Both the position numbers and the translations under genes were made by a program. This document shows positions 34,870 through 42,365 of a DNA stretch of 64,000 nucleotides, one piece after another (the first letter of the stretch is position 1; every line of letters begins with the position of its first letter). Below the pieces are notes generated by a model, which saw nothing but the letters and a program-made list of their open reading frames with translations, was not told where the DNA came from and ran no database searches. Source of the stretch: Halobaculum marinum (GTDB lineage: Archaea; Halobacteriota; Halobacteria; Halobacteriales; Haloferacaceae). The stretch is taken from positions 2,728,001-2,792,000 of the forward strand of contig NZ_CP119989.1 in the NCBI RefSeq assembly GCF_029338555.1, given 5' to 3'.

Positions 34870-36081
34870 CTACGCGAGCACCTCGACCTCGTACCCCGCC
34901 TCCTCTAAGGCGGCGACGACGCGCGCGGCGTGTTCGTCGCCGTGCGTCTCCAACTCGATCTCCAGATCCGCCGCGTCGACTGCGATGTCGCGGGAGGTGC
35001 GGTCGTGGCTCAAGGCGTACACGTTCGCGTCCTCGCGGGCGATGATGCCCGCGACGCGCTCCAGTTCGCCGGGACGGTCTTTCAGCTCCAGCGAGACCTT
35101 CAGGTACCGACCCATGCGGACGAGGCCACGGAGGATCACCGTGATCAGCGTGTTCATGTCGATGTTCCCGCCGCACAGCGCCGGGACGATCGTCTCGCCC
35201 TCAGCGTAGTCGAACTTCTCCTCCAGCACCGCCGCGAGCGCGACCGCGCCCGCGCCCTCGACGACGGTCTTCGAGCGTTCGAGCAGGAGGGTGAGCGCCT
35301 CCGCGATCTCCTCGTCGTCGACGGTGACGACCTCGTCGACGCGCTCGCGGATGTACGGGAACGTGTGCTCGCCGACCTCCCGCACCGCGATGCCGTCGGC
35401 GACCGTGTCGACGCCGGCCAACTCGACGCGGTGGCCCTCTCGCATCGATCGGGCGGCGGAGTCGGCGCCGGCGGCCTGCACGCCGACGACGCGCACGTCG
35501 TCGAGCGCGCCCTTCAGCGCCGTCGCGACGCCGGAGATGAGGCCGCCGCCGCCGATGGGGACGACCACCGTGTCGACCTCGGGGCACTGCTCGGCGATCT
35601 CTAAGCCGATCGTCCCCTGCCCGGCCATCACGAGGTCGTCCTCGAACGCGTGGAGGTACACCATGTCCTCCTCGCGTTCGATCTCGTGGGCGTGCGCCTG
35701 CGCCTCGTCGTAGTCGATGCCGTGGAGCACGACGTCGCCGCCGTAGCGTCGGGTCGCCTCCACCTTCGAGACGGGCGCGTACTTCGGCATCACGATGGTC
35801 GAGTCGACACCCGCCCGCGTGGCTGCGAGCGCGACGCCCTGCGCGTGGTTGCCGGCGCTGGCGGTGACGACGCCGCGCTCGCGCTCCTCGTCGGTGAGCG
35901 CCGCGATCCGGTTCATCGCCCCGCGGATCTTGAACGCCCCCGTCCGCTGAGTGTTCTCCAGTTTCAGGTGCACGTCCGCACCAGTCATCTCCGAGAAGCT
36001 GAACGAGTGGTTCAGCGGTGTCCGAACCGCGACCGTCTCGACGTGCTCGCGGGCGGCGAGCACGTCGTCGTAGCTGAGCAT
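34870..36081 (-). CDS. ilvA: Threonine ammonia-lyase (threonine deaminase)
   Basis: A 403-residue PLP enzyme that converts threonine to 2-oxobutanoate for isoleucine synthesis, or for catabolism. PLP-binding Lys51 sits in RTGAFKIRGAMN, SAGNHAQGVA follows, and the phosphate-binding loop is PIGGGGLISG near residue 176. A C-terminal ACT domain (about 325-403, KVSLELKDRPGELERVAGII) implies allosteric control. The start at 36081 (MLSYDDVLAAREHV) is the family start; an open frame runs to 36273 but holds non-coding DNA. It is linked to ridA. Confidence 0.96.
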   Translation of the reverse strand: MLSYDDVLAAREHVETVAVRTPLNHSFSFSEMTGADVHLKLENTQRTGAFKIRGAMNRIAALTDEERERGVVTASAGNHAQGVALAATRAGVDSTIVMPKYAPVSKVEATRRYGGDVVLHGIDYDEAQAHAHEIEREEDMVYLHAFEDDLVMAGQGTIGLEIAEQCPEVDTVVVPIGGGGLISGVATALKGALDDVRVVGVQAAGADSAARSMREGHRVELAGVDTVADGIAVREVGEHTFPYIRERVDEVVTVDDEEIAEALTLLLERSKTVVEGAGAVALAAVLEEKFDYAEGETIVPALCGGNIDMNTLITVILRGLVRMGRYLKVSLELKDRPGELERVAGIIAREDANVYALSHDRTSRDIAVDAADLEIELETHGDEHAARVVAALEEAGYEVEVLA

Positions 36082-36254
36082 ACCCCGGCTTAGCCGGTCG
36101 CTGGTGTATCGGTTGTGGTCACGACTGCGCCGCGACCGTCGGCGGACCCGCGGACGCGAGCCGATTCGTCGCGAACCGGTCGCTCGCGGGTGTGAACGTG
36201 GGGAAAGAGGGGGAATGCACGCGTGTGACGTGCAACAGGATTCAGGTCCCCCGA

Positions 36255-36266
36255 GTATATAAAAGT
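36255..36266. promoter_or_regulatory. Strong TATA-like element of unclear direction
   Basis: AGTATATAAAAG, one of the most AT-rich stretches nearby, lies 174 bp upstream of ilvA (leftward). It is also placed to transcribe rightward into a region with only a 31-codon ORF. It is either an ilvA promoter with a long leader or the promoter of a small RNA. Confidence 0.45.
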
Positions 36267-36351
36267 AAGTCACGCGGAGTGTAAGTGAAATCGCAAGACT
36301 ACGGCGCCCTGAGACGCTCGTCAGACACCTGTCTGCTCACCGTCTGGCGTA

Positions 36352-36873
36352 TCAACGTTCCGGTCGTTCTCGTACCGTAACACGACGCTCGGCGAGCGCG
36401 GCCCGTACGCGCTCGGGGAACGGGGCCGTCCCCGGCCAGGTGGCGGCCGCGCCGAGTCGGTCAGGGTCGCCGACGTACACCGCGGCCTCGCCGCGTTGCG
36501 TGCCGTCCGGAGCGAGCAGCGGGACCGCGACGCGTGTGTAGAGGTCGTCGGCGACGCCCTCGTACGCGTCGAGCGCGTCGACCTCGTCGGTGCGCAGGAG
36601 TCGACCGCCGACCGCCGCGTCGACCTCTGCCGTCCGGTGCGTCGGGACGCGGTCGGTGGAGTCGCCGGAGTCGGTGGAGTCGGCGGTGTCGCCAGCGTCC
36701 CCGACAGCGGTCGCGTCGGCTCCGCCGTCGGCTGCGGGGAGCGCGAGCGTGGGGTAGCGACCCTCGACGACCCGAAGGCCGACGAGCGTCGCGGCGCCGA
36801 CGAAGGCGAACGAGTCGAGCAGTTCGCGCACCCGCTCGGGTTCGGTGAGCGTGCCGTAGACGAAGACGTCCAT
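36352..36873 (-). CDS. Gamma-glutamylcyclotransferase-like protein
   Basis: A 173-residue AIG2/GGCT-fold protein. The substrate-binding loop is VFVYGTLTEPERV at the N-terminus, and the general-acid Glu is expected in LDAYEGVADDLYTRVAV. A low-complexity Asp/Ser/Thr insert (ADSTDSGDSTDR and flanking residues, about 65-85) is absent from typical members. It could act on gamma-glutamyl peptides; haloarchaea use gamma-glutamylcysteine as a thiol. The start at 36873 is set by the YGTL motif. It is divergent from the MATE gene. Confidence 0.87.
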   Translation of the reverse strand: MDVFVYGTLTEPERVRELLDSFAFVGAATLVGLRVVEGRYPTLALPAADGGADATAVGDAGDTADSTDSGDSTDRVPTHRTAEVDAAVGGRLLRTDEVDALDAYEGVADDLYTRVAVPLLAPDGTQRGEAAVYVGDPDRLGAAATWPGTAPFPERVRAALAERRVTVRERPER

Positions 36874-36981
36874 GCCCGCCACACCCGCCCGAGCGGCTTG
36901 GTTGTTCGGGCGACGGCCGCCGGCGACCACGAGCCGTTCCGCTTCCGGAACCACCAAACCCGACCCCGCCGCAAGCGGCGT

Positions 36982-38363
36982 ATGAGCCGCGAGCGTCTGC
37001 TCGGCGTGTGGCGACGCGTCCTCGCGCTCGCGTGGCCGGTGATGGCCGAGCAGACGTTCCGCACGGCGATGCGGACGACCGACATCGTCGTCACCGCGCA
37101 GTTCTCCCCCGCCGCCGTCGTCGCCATCGGGCTCGCAGACCTGTACGCCAGGTTCCCGCTGCGCATCGGCCTCGGTCTGGGGGGCGGTGCCATCGCCCTC
37201 TCCAGTCAGGACACCGGCGCCGGCGCCGACGCCAACCGCGACGAGGCGGTGACGCAAGCAGTGGTCATGGGCGCGCTCGCGGGCGTCCCTTCGTTCTGGT
37301 CGGCCTGTTCCTCGGCGAACCGATCATCGCGGTGCTCGGCGCCGACGACCGGACGGCGCGCCTCGGCGGCGAGTACCTCGCCCTCGTGTTCGCGACGGCG
37401 CCCGCGCGCCACGTCGCGCTCATCGCCGCCCGGTCGCTCCAGGGGACCGGCGACACCCGCACCCCGATGTACGTGAACGTGCTGGCGAACACGCTCAACA
37501 TCTCGGGGTCGCTCGTGCTCGGCCTCGGCTTGTTTGGCGCCCCACGCCTGGAGATCGTCGGCGTCGGGGTCGCCACCGCCGCGGCGAACGTGTTGACCGC
37601 CGGCCTGCTCCTGCTCGCGATGGCGACCTCGTGGTCGGACGCGAGTCTCGTCCGCCCGCGCGACACCGTGATCGCCCGCCAACTCGTGCGCGTCTCGACC
37701 CCGCGCGTCTTGGAGGGGTTCTCGGCGACGGTCGCGGAGTTCCCGTTCAACGCGCTCCTGCTCGGCTTCGGCACGCCCGTCAACGCCGGCTTCCAGATCG
37801 GGCGCCGGATGTACCAGCAGGTGACGGGGCCGCTGTCGCGCGGCTACAACGTCGCCGCCAGCGTCGTCGTCGGCCAGTCGCTCGGCGACGCCGACCCCGA
37901 CGGGGCGCGGTACAACGGCTGGGCGGTGACGGGACTCGGCCTCGCGACCGTGGGGGTCCTCGGCGTCGCGCTCGTCGTCGCCGCGCCGGCGTTCGTCTCA
38001 GTGTTCACCGACGACCCCGCGACGGTGCCCCACGCGGTCGCGTTCGCGCGCGTGTACGGCGCGACCGCCGCGTTCCTCGTCGGCTACACGGTACTGTCGG
38101 GGGCGCTCCAGGGTGCCAGCGAGACGCGCATCCCGCTCGTCGCCCGGATCACCGGGACGTTCGGCGTCCTGCTCGGGACGACGTACCTCGTCGGGGTCGT
38201 GTTGGGGTACGGCCCCCTCGGCGCGTACCTCGGCGTCGGCCTCCAGTACGTCTGGATGACGTTGGTCGTCGTCGCGGGCTTCCGCTACACGGGGTGGGCC
38301 TCGCGCGCGGCGGCGATGATGGCCGAACGAGGGAGCGGCGAGGGCGAAGTGGAGGGAGCCTGA
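36982..38363 (+). pseudogene. MATE family efflux transporter, split by a single-base frameshift
   Basis: The N-terminal part from ATG 36982 (MSRERLLGVWRRVLALAWPVMAEQTFRTAMRTTD) reads normally to VVMGALAGVP. It is then lost at the CCC run 37287-37289; the remainder (FVLVGLFLGEPIIAVLGADDR onward) continues in the +2 frame to 38363. Adding one C restores a 460-residue, 12-helix multidrug and toxin extrusion protein. The downstream half is otherwise intact (RSLQGTGDTRTPM and LSGALQGASETRIPL, the repeated MATE motifs). It is a real mutation or a sequencing error. Confidence 0.88.
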
Positions 38364-38441
38364 CGGCGCCGCTGGTCGATGGCGGCGTCGTCGAAAATCG
38401 GTGGTGACGGGTTGAGTCGGGAACGGTGAGCGGCGTCGACG

Positions 38442-38711
38442 TCAGCGACGGGTGTAGCGCAGGATCTCGCGACCGAGGAAGCCGACCGCGATCCCGGCGC
38501 CGAACGCGCGGACCAGTTCCTCGCGGCGTCGCTCCTGGTACTCCTGCGGGAAGTACTCCATCATGATGTCGAACATCCGCTCGCCGACCTCGTGGCGGAC
38601 CAGTTCACCGCGCTCGCCGGCTCGCGACCGCGCCTCGGAGGTGCCCGAGCGGACTTTCTCCGCGTACTCGCTGTAGTCGTCGCTTCGGGGGGTCTTGATC
38701 TTCAGGTCCAT
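38442..38711 (-). CDS. Conserved haloarchaeal hypothetical protein
   Basis: An 89-residue charged protein with a basic/acidic N-terminus (MDLKIKTPRSDDYSEYAEKVRSG). A helical middle (VRHEVGERMFDIMMEYFPQEYQERRREEL) follows, and a short hydrophobic C-terminal segment (AFGAGIAVGFLGREIL) could touch the membrane. No known domain is recognised. The gene appears monocistronic and lies between the MATE and citrate synthase genes. Confidence 0.75.
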   Translation of the reverse strand: MDLKIKTPRSDDYSEYAEKVRSGTSEARSRAGERGELVRHEVGERMFDIMMEYFPQEYQERRREELVRAFGAGIAVGFLGREILRYTRR

Positions 38712-38833
38712 ACCTCTGATACACGCTCGGAGGAGATAACCGTTGCTCGGTAGTATGTCAGCACGTATCTGTGGGGTACACAGCCGAAAAGGTGTACGTA
38801 TGTGTACGAACGTAGCCGATCGCTACCCGACGC

Positions 38834-39970
38834 CTATCGCTCCTCGATCGGCACCCACTCGGCGTCTTTCTCGCCGACGTAGCGGGCGCGCGGGCGGATG
38901 AGGCGGTTGTCCTCGTACTGCTCCATCACGTGCGCGGTCCAGCCGCCGACCCGCGAGATGGCGAAGATGGGCGTGTAGATGTCGATCGGGATGCCCATCT
39001 GGTAGTACGTCGACGCCGAGTAGAAGTCGACGTTCGGCGCGAGGCCCTTCTCCTCGGCCATGAACTCCTCGATGGCGACGCTCATCTCGTACCACTTCAT
39101 GTCGCCCGACGCCTCGCCGAGCGCCTCCGAGCGTGCGCCGAGGATCTTCGCGCGCGGGTCCTTCACGTTGTACACGCGGTGGCCGAAGCCGGCGACGCGG
39201 CGGCCCTCGGCGAGCGCCTCCTTCACCCAGTCGACGGGGTCGGAGTCGGCCTCGTCGACCTCCTGGAGCATCCGCATCACGTTGGCGTTGGCGCCGCCGT
39301 GGAGGCTCCCCGAGAGGGTGCCCACCGCGGAGGTGACCGCCGAGTGGATGTCCGCAAGCGTGGAGGCGGTGACCGTCGCCGAGAACGTTGAGGCGTTGAG
39401 GCCGTGGTCGGCGTGGAGCACGAGCGCCTGGTCGAACACGTCGGCGGTGACCTCGTCGGGCACCTCGCCGTTGAGCATGTACAGGAAGTTCGCCGCGTGG
39501 TCCAGATCCTCGCGCGGCGCGACCGGCTCCTCGCCGTCGCGGACGCGCGCGAACGCCGCCAGCGCGGTCGGGAGTTTCGCCGTGATGCGGCGGGCCTTCC
39601 GGACGTTCGCCTCCTGGTCGGTCGGGTCGGCGTCCGTGTCGGGGTCGGCCGCCGACAGCAGCGACGCCGCCGTGCGCATCGCGGCCATCGGCTCCTCGTC
39701 GGCCTCGGCGAGGCGGCGCATCGTCTCCAGCGTGTCGTCGTCGAGGGCACGCTCGGCGGCCATCGCCTCCTCGAAGTCGGCCAGTTCCGCCTCGGTGGGG
39801 AGTTCGCCGTTCCACAGCAGGTACAGCGTCTCCTCGTAGGAGGCGTGTTCGGCGAGGTCCTCGATGGCGTACCCACGATAGACGAGTTTGCCCTCGTCAC
39901 CGTCGATGAAACTGAGGTCGGACTCGGCGACGAGGACGCCCTCCAGTCCTCGCTTGAGTTCGTCGGACAT
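38834..39970 (-). CDS. citZ: Citrate synthase
   Basis: A 378-residue type II-like (short, dimeric) citrate synthase that condenses acetyl-CoA and oxaloacetate at the entry to the TCA cycle. Catalytic residues are visible: His in GSLHGGANANVM, His in AGFGHRVYNVKDPRA and Asp in APNVDFYSAST. Also present are LHADHGLNASTF and the citrate-binding RPRARY near the C-terminus. Methylcitrate synthase activity is a possible alternative. A BRE/TATA-like CGAAAGATAAC lies about 35 bp upstream. Confidence 0.95.
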   Translation of the reverse strand: MSDELKRGLEGVLVAESDLSFIDGDEGKLVYRGYAIEDLAEHASYEETLYLLWNGELPTEAELADFEEAMAAERALDDDTLETMRRLAEADEEPMAAMRTAASLLSAADPDTDADPTDQEANVRKARRITAKLPTALAAFARVRDGEEPVAPREDLDHAANFLYMLNGEVPDEVTADVFDQALVLHADHGLNASTFSATVTASTLADIHSAVTSAVGTLSGSLHGGANANVMRMLQEVDEADSDPVDWVKEALAEGRRVAGFGHRVYNVKDPRAKILGARSEALGEASGDMKWYEMSVAIEEFMAEEKGLAPNVDFYSASTYYQMGIPIDIYTPIFAISRVGGWTAHVMEQYEDNRLIRPRARYVGEKDAEWVPIEER

Positions 39971-40054
39971 ACCCCGAGGTTCCGAGGGACCGCCGAAAAG
40001 CGTTATCTTTCGGGAAGAACCACGGGACCGTCGAAACCGTGGTGGTTCGGCGGG

Positions 40055-40495
40055 CTACTCGACCAACGAGTCGTCGCCCGGCGTGACGCCCCAGGCGCCG
40101 CCGTCGGCGCCCCCGCCGGTCTTGAACGTCCCGCGCGCGTCGGCGACGTGAGTCCCGTCGACGTCCTCGATGCGCACCTCGGCGCTCGCGACGCTGGCAC
40201 CGTCGCGGACGACTTCTGCCTCCGCCCGGAGGTCCGTCGTCGCGGGCGCGAGGTAGTCCATCCGCATGTCGACGGTCGGCGTCGGCTTGTGGTGCAAGGA
40301 GATGACTGCCGCGCCCGCGGCGGTGTCGGCCAACGCGTAGGTGACGCCGCCGTGGGCGATTGCCCGTCCCGGTACCGACGACAGCTCCTCGGTCATCGGG
40401 AGTTCGGCGACGGCGTAGCCGTCTGCGGCCTCCGTCACCTCCATGCCCATGTGGTCGGCGAACGGCATCCCGTTGAGCAGGTCGGCGACGGTCAT
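40055..40495 (-). CDS. PaaI-type hotdog thioesterase
   Basis: A 146-residue hotdog-fold acyl-CoA thioesterase. The signature AIAHGGVTYALADTAAGAAV contains the HGG loop that binds CoA thioesters, followed by TVDMRMDYLAPA. The substrate could be an aryl- or acyl-CoA. It lies downstream of citrate synthase's start in the divergent arrangement of the region, but on the same strand as both neighbours, with an 80-100 bp gap on each side. Confidence 0.9.
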   Translation of the reverse strand: MTVADLLNGMPFADHMGMEVTEAADGYAVAELPMTEELSSVPGRAIAHGGVTYALADTAAGAAVISLHHKPTPTVDMRMDYLAPATTDLRAEAEVVRDGASVASAEVRIEDVDGTHVADARGTFKTGGGADGGAWGVTPGDDSLVE

Positions 40496-40600
40496 CGCTG
40501 CCCCTCGCCGGCGACTCGAACGAACGCGTGCATACGCTGAGCGACACGACGCGTCGACAAAAGCGGACCGAAGCCGGCGGCGCCCGAGGCCGTTCGCGGA

Positions 40601-41416
40601 TCAGTCGGCGGAGATGCCGCACCCGGCGGTGTAGTCGATGCCCTCGATGGACTCGATCGGATCGTCGCCGCACACCGGGCAGCCCGGGTTCTGGCGGTAC
40701 GGCACCGTCTCGAACGTCATGTCCATCGCGTCGTAGAACATGAGGCGGCCCTCCAGTACCTCGCCGGCGTCGAGCAGGAGCTTCACGGCCTCGGTCGCCT
40801 GGATACAGCCGACCGTCCCGGGGAGGACGCCGAGCACGCCCGTCGTCGCGCAGTCGGGGATCTCACCGGGTTCGGGCGCCTCGGGGAACAGACACCGGTA
40901 GCACGGCCCGTCGGGGACGAGCGTCGTCGCCTGTCCCTCGAACTTGTAGATGGAGCCGTGGGCGACCGGCGTGTCCGTCAGGCGGGCCACGTCGTTGACG
41001 AGGTATCGGGTCCCGAAGTTGTCCGACGCGTCGACGACCACGTCGTAGTCGGCGATCAGGTCCTCGGCGTTGTGGGGTTCGACGCGCGTCTCGTGGACGT
41101 CCACGTCCACGTCGGGGTTGAGTCGCTCGACGTACTCGGCGGCGGACACCGCCTTCGGCTTGCCCACGTCGGCGTCGGCGTGGATGATCTGCCGCTGGAG
41201 GTTCGAGCGCTCCACCGCGTCGTCGTCGGCGACGCCGAGGCGACCGACGCCCGCGGCCGCGAGGTACTGGATCGCGGGCGACCCGAGTCCGCCCGCGCCG
41301 ACGACGAGCGCAGACCCCTCCAACAGCGCCTGCTGGCCCGCGGGGCCGACCTCCTCCAGGATGATGTGCCGGGAGTAGCGGTCGAGTTGGGTCGCGTCGA
41401 GCGAGAGTCCGGTCAT
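40601..41416 (-). CDS. ubaA: SAMP-activating E1-like enzyme UbaA (MoeB/ThiF family)
   Basis: A 271-residue E1-like adenylyltransferase. In Haloferax UbaA activates the ubiquitin-like SAMP proteins for protein conjugation, and for sulfur transfer in molybdopterin synthesis and tRNA thiolation. The ATP loop is VVGAGGLGSPA (38-48), the nucleotide Asp lies in VVDASDNFGTRY, and catalytic Cys189 in DCATTGVLG matches the known active-site position (188 in Haloferax). Zinc pairs are CYRC (172, 175) and CPVC near the C-terminus. No rhodanese domain follows, as usual in haloarchaea. NcsA, a likely partner, is encoded at 62083. Confidence 0.94.
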   Translation of the reverse strand: MTGLSLDATQLDRYSRHIILEEVGPAGQQALLEGSALVVGAGGLGSPAIQYLAAAGVGRLGVADDDAVERSNLQRQIIHADADVGKPKAVSAAEYVERLNPDVDVDVHETRVEPHNAEDLIADYDVVVDASDNFGTRYLVNDVARLTDTPVAHGSIYKFEGQATTLVPDGPCYRCLFPEAPEPGEIPDCATTGVLGVLPGTVGCIQATEAVKLLLDAGEVLEGRLMFYDAMDMTFETVPYRQNPGCPVCGDDPIESIEGIDYTAGCGISAD

Positions 41417-41463
41417 ACCCGACCGTCTCTCCCGAGCCGACATAAGCGCCCTGCCGCCGCTCG

Positions 41464-42156
41464 CTACCGGTCCCCGCCTGGGGCGGCCTCGCCGGCGCCG
41501 TCGAGTGCTTCGTGGACCAGCGCCGCCTCCGCGCGGCGGACGTGCTCGGCGGCGGTGCTAGGTGCGCACCCGACTCTGTCGGCCACGTCCGCGACCGTCG
41601 CCTCGCGCGGCTCCTCGTAGTAGCCGAGGTCGACGGCGGCGGCGAGCACCTCCCGTTGGCGGTCGGTGAGCCTCGTGTCCGGTCGGACGGCGCCGCCCGC
41701 GCCACTGCGGATCCGGCGGACCGAGACGCCGACGCCGTCGGGGACGCCGTCGAGAGACCGTTGGATCGCGTCCGCCGTGCCGACGAGCGAGAACCGCATC
41801 GACCCGTCGGTGTCGTACACGACCGGCGGGACGACGACGACGTTCTCGCCCGCGAACGCCGCCACCAGTCCGCGGTCGCGGTCGGTCAGGCGCTCGCGGA
41901 CGTAGAGGTAGAAGCCGCCCTCGGCGTCGCCGTCCGCGTCGCAGTCGACCACCTCCGCAGTGTCCACGCCGTCGAGCGCCGGCAGGAACGGCTCGGGTGG
42001 CCCATCGACGTGGAACAACAGCACGTTCGTCTCGCCGACGCGCGGGTTCCACTGGAGCAGCCGCGTCGGCCCGAACGCCGGGTGCTCGGCGATGAACCTG
42101 TGCATCGGGTGTGTCGTCTCCTCGTCGGGGTCGAGGCGGAGGGCGAGCGTCTTCAC
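41464..42156 (-). CDS. HTH_10 (bacterioopsin-activator-type) transcription regulator
   Basis: A 230-residue haloarchaeal regulator. The C-terminal HTH_10 domain (about residues 160-215) reads LTDRQREVLAAAVDLGYYEEPREATVADVADRVGCAPSTAAEHVRRAE, the standard pattern. The N-terminal domain (about 1-150), with MKTLALRLDPDEETTHPMHRFIA, is a ligand-sensing type found in many such proteins; its ligand is unknown. It is divergent from nuoCD with a 209-bp spacer, so it may control that gene. Confidence 0.9.
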   Translation of the reverse strand: MKTLALRLDPDEETTHPMHRFIAEHPAFGPTRLLQWNPRVGETNVLLFHVDGPPEPFLPALDGVDTAEVVDCDADGDAEGGFYLYVRERLTDRDRGLVAAFAGENVVVVPPVVYDTDGSMRFSLVGTADAIQRSLDGVPDGVGVSVRRIRSGAGGAVRPDTRLTDRQREVLAAAVDLGYYEEPREATVADVADRVGCAPSTAAEHVRRAEAALVHEALDGAGEAAPGGDR

Positions 42157-42365
42157 ACGTGCACGTGTTCACCCCCTAACAAAAAGCGTCCCAGATGTGC
42201 GGCGAAACTACCTCGGAGCACCTGGCCGCACCGTCGAACACGCCCGACCGGTCGTGCCGTCCACGGTCGCGACGCTCGCTCCCCGCTGACGCTCGTTCGT
42301 GGCTCGCCGCCGCGACGCGCCCCCCGGCAGCCGCTCCGACGACGTGGCCGGTCGGTTTCCCCACC

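Noticed and set aside
38780-38812. GTGTAC-GTAT-GTGTAC direct repeat upstream of the 89-residue gene
   Set aside because: Short and only two copies, located between stop-facing features and without a matching TATA element; too weak to call an operator.
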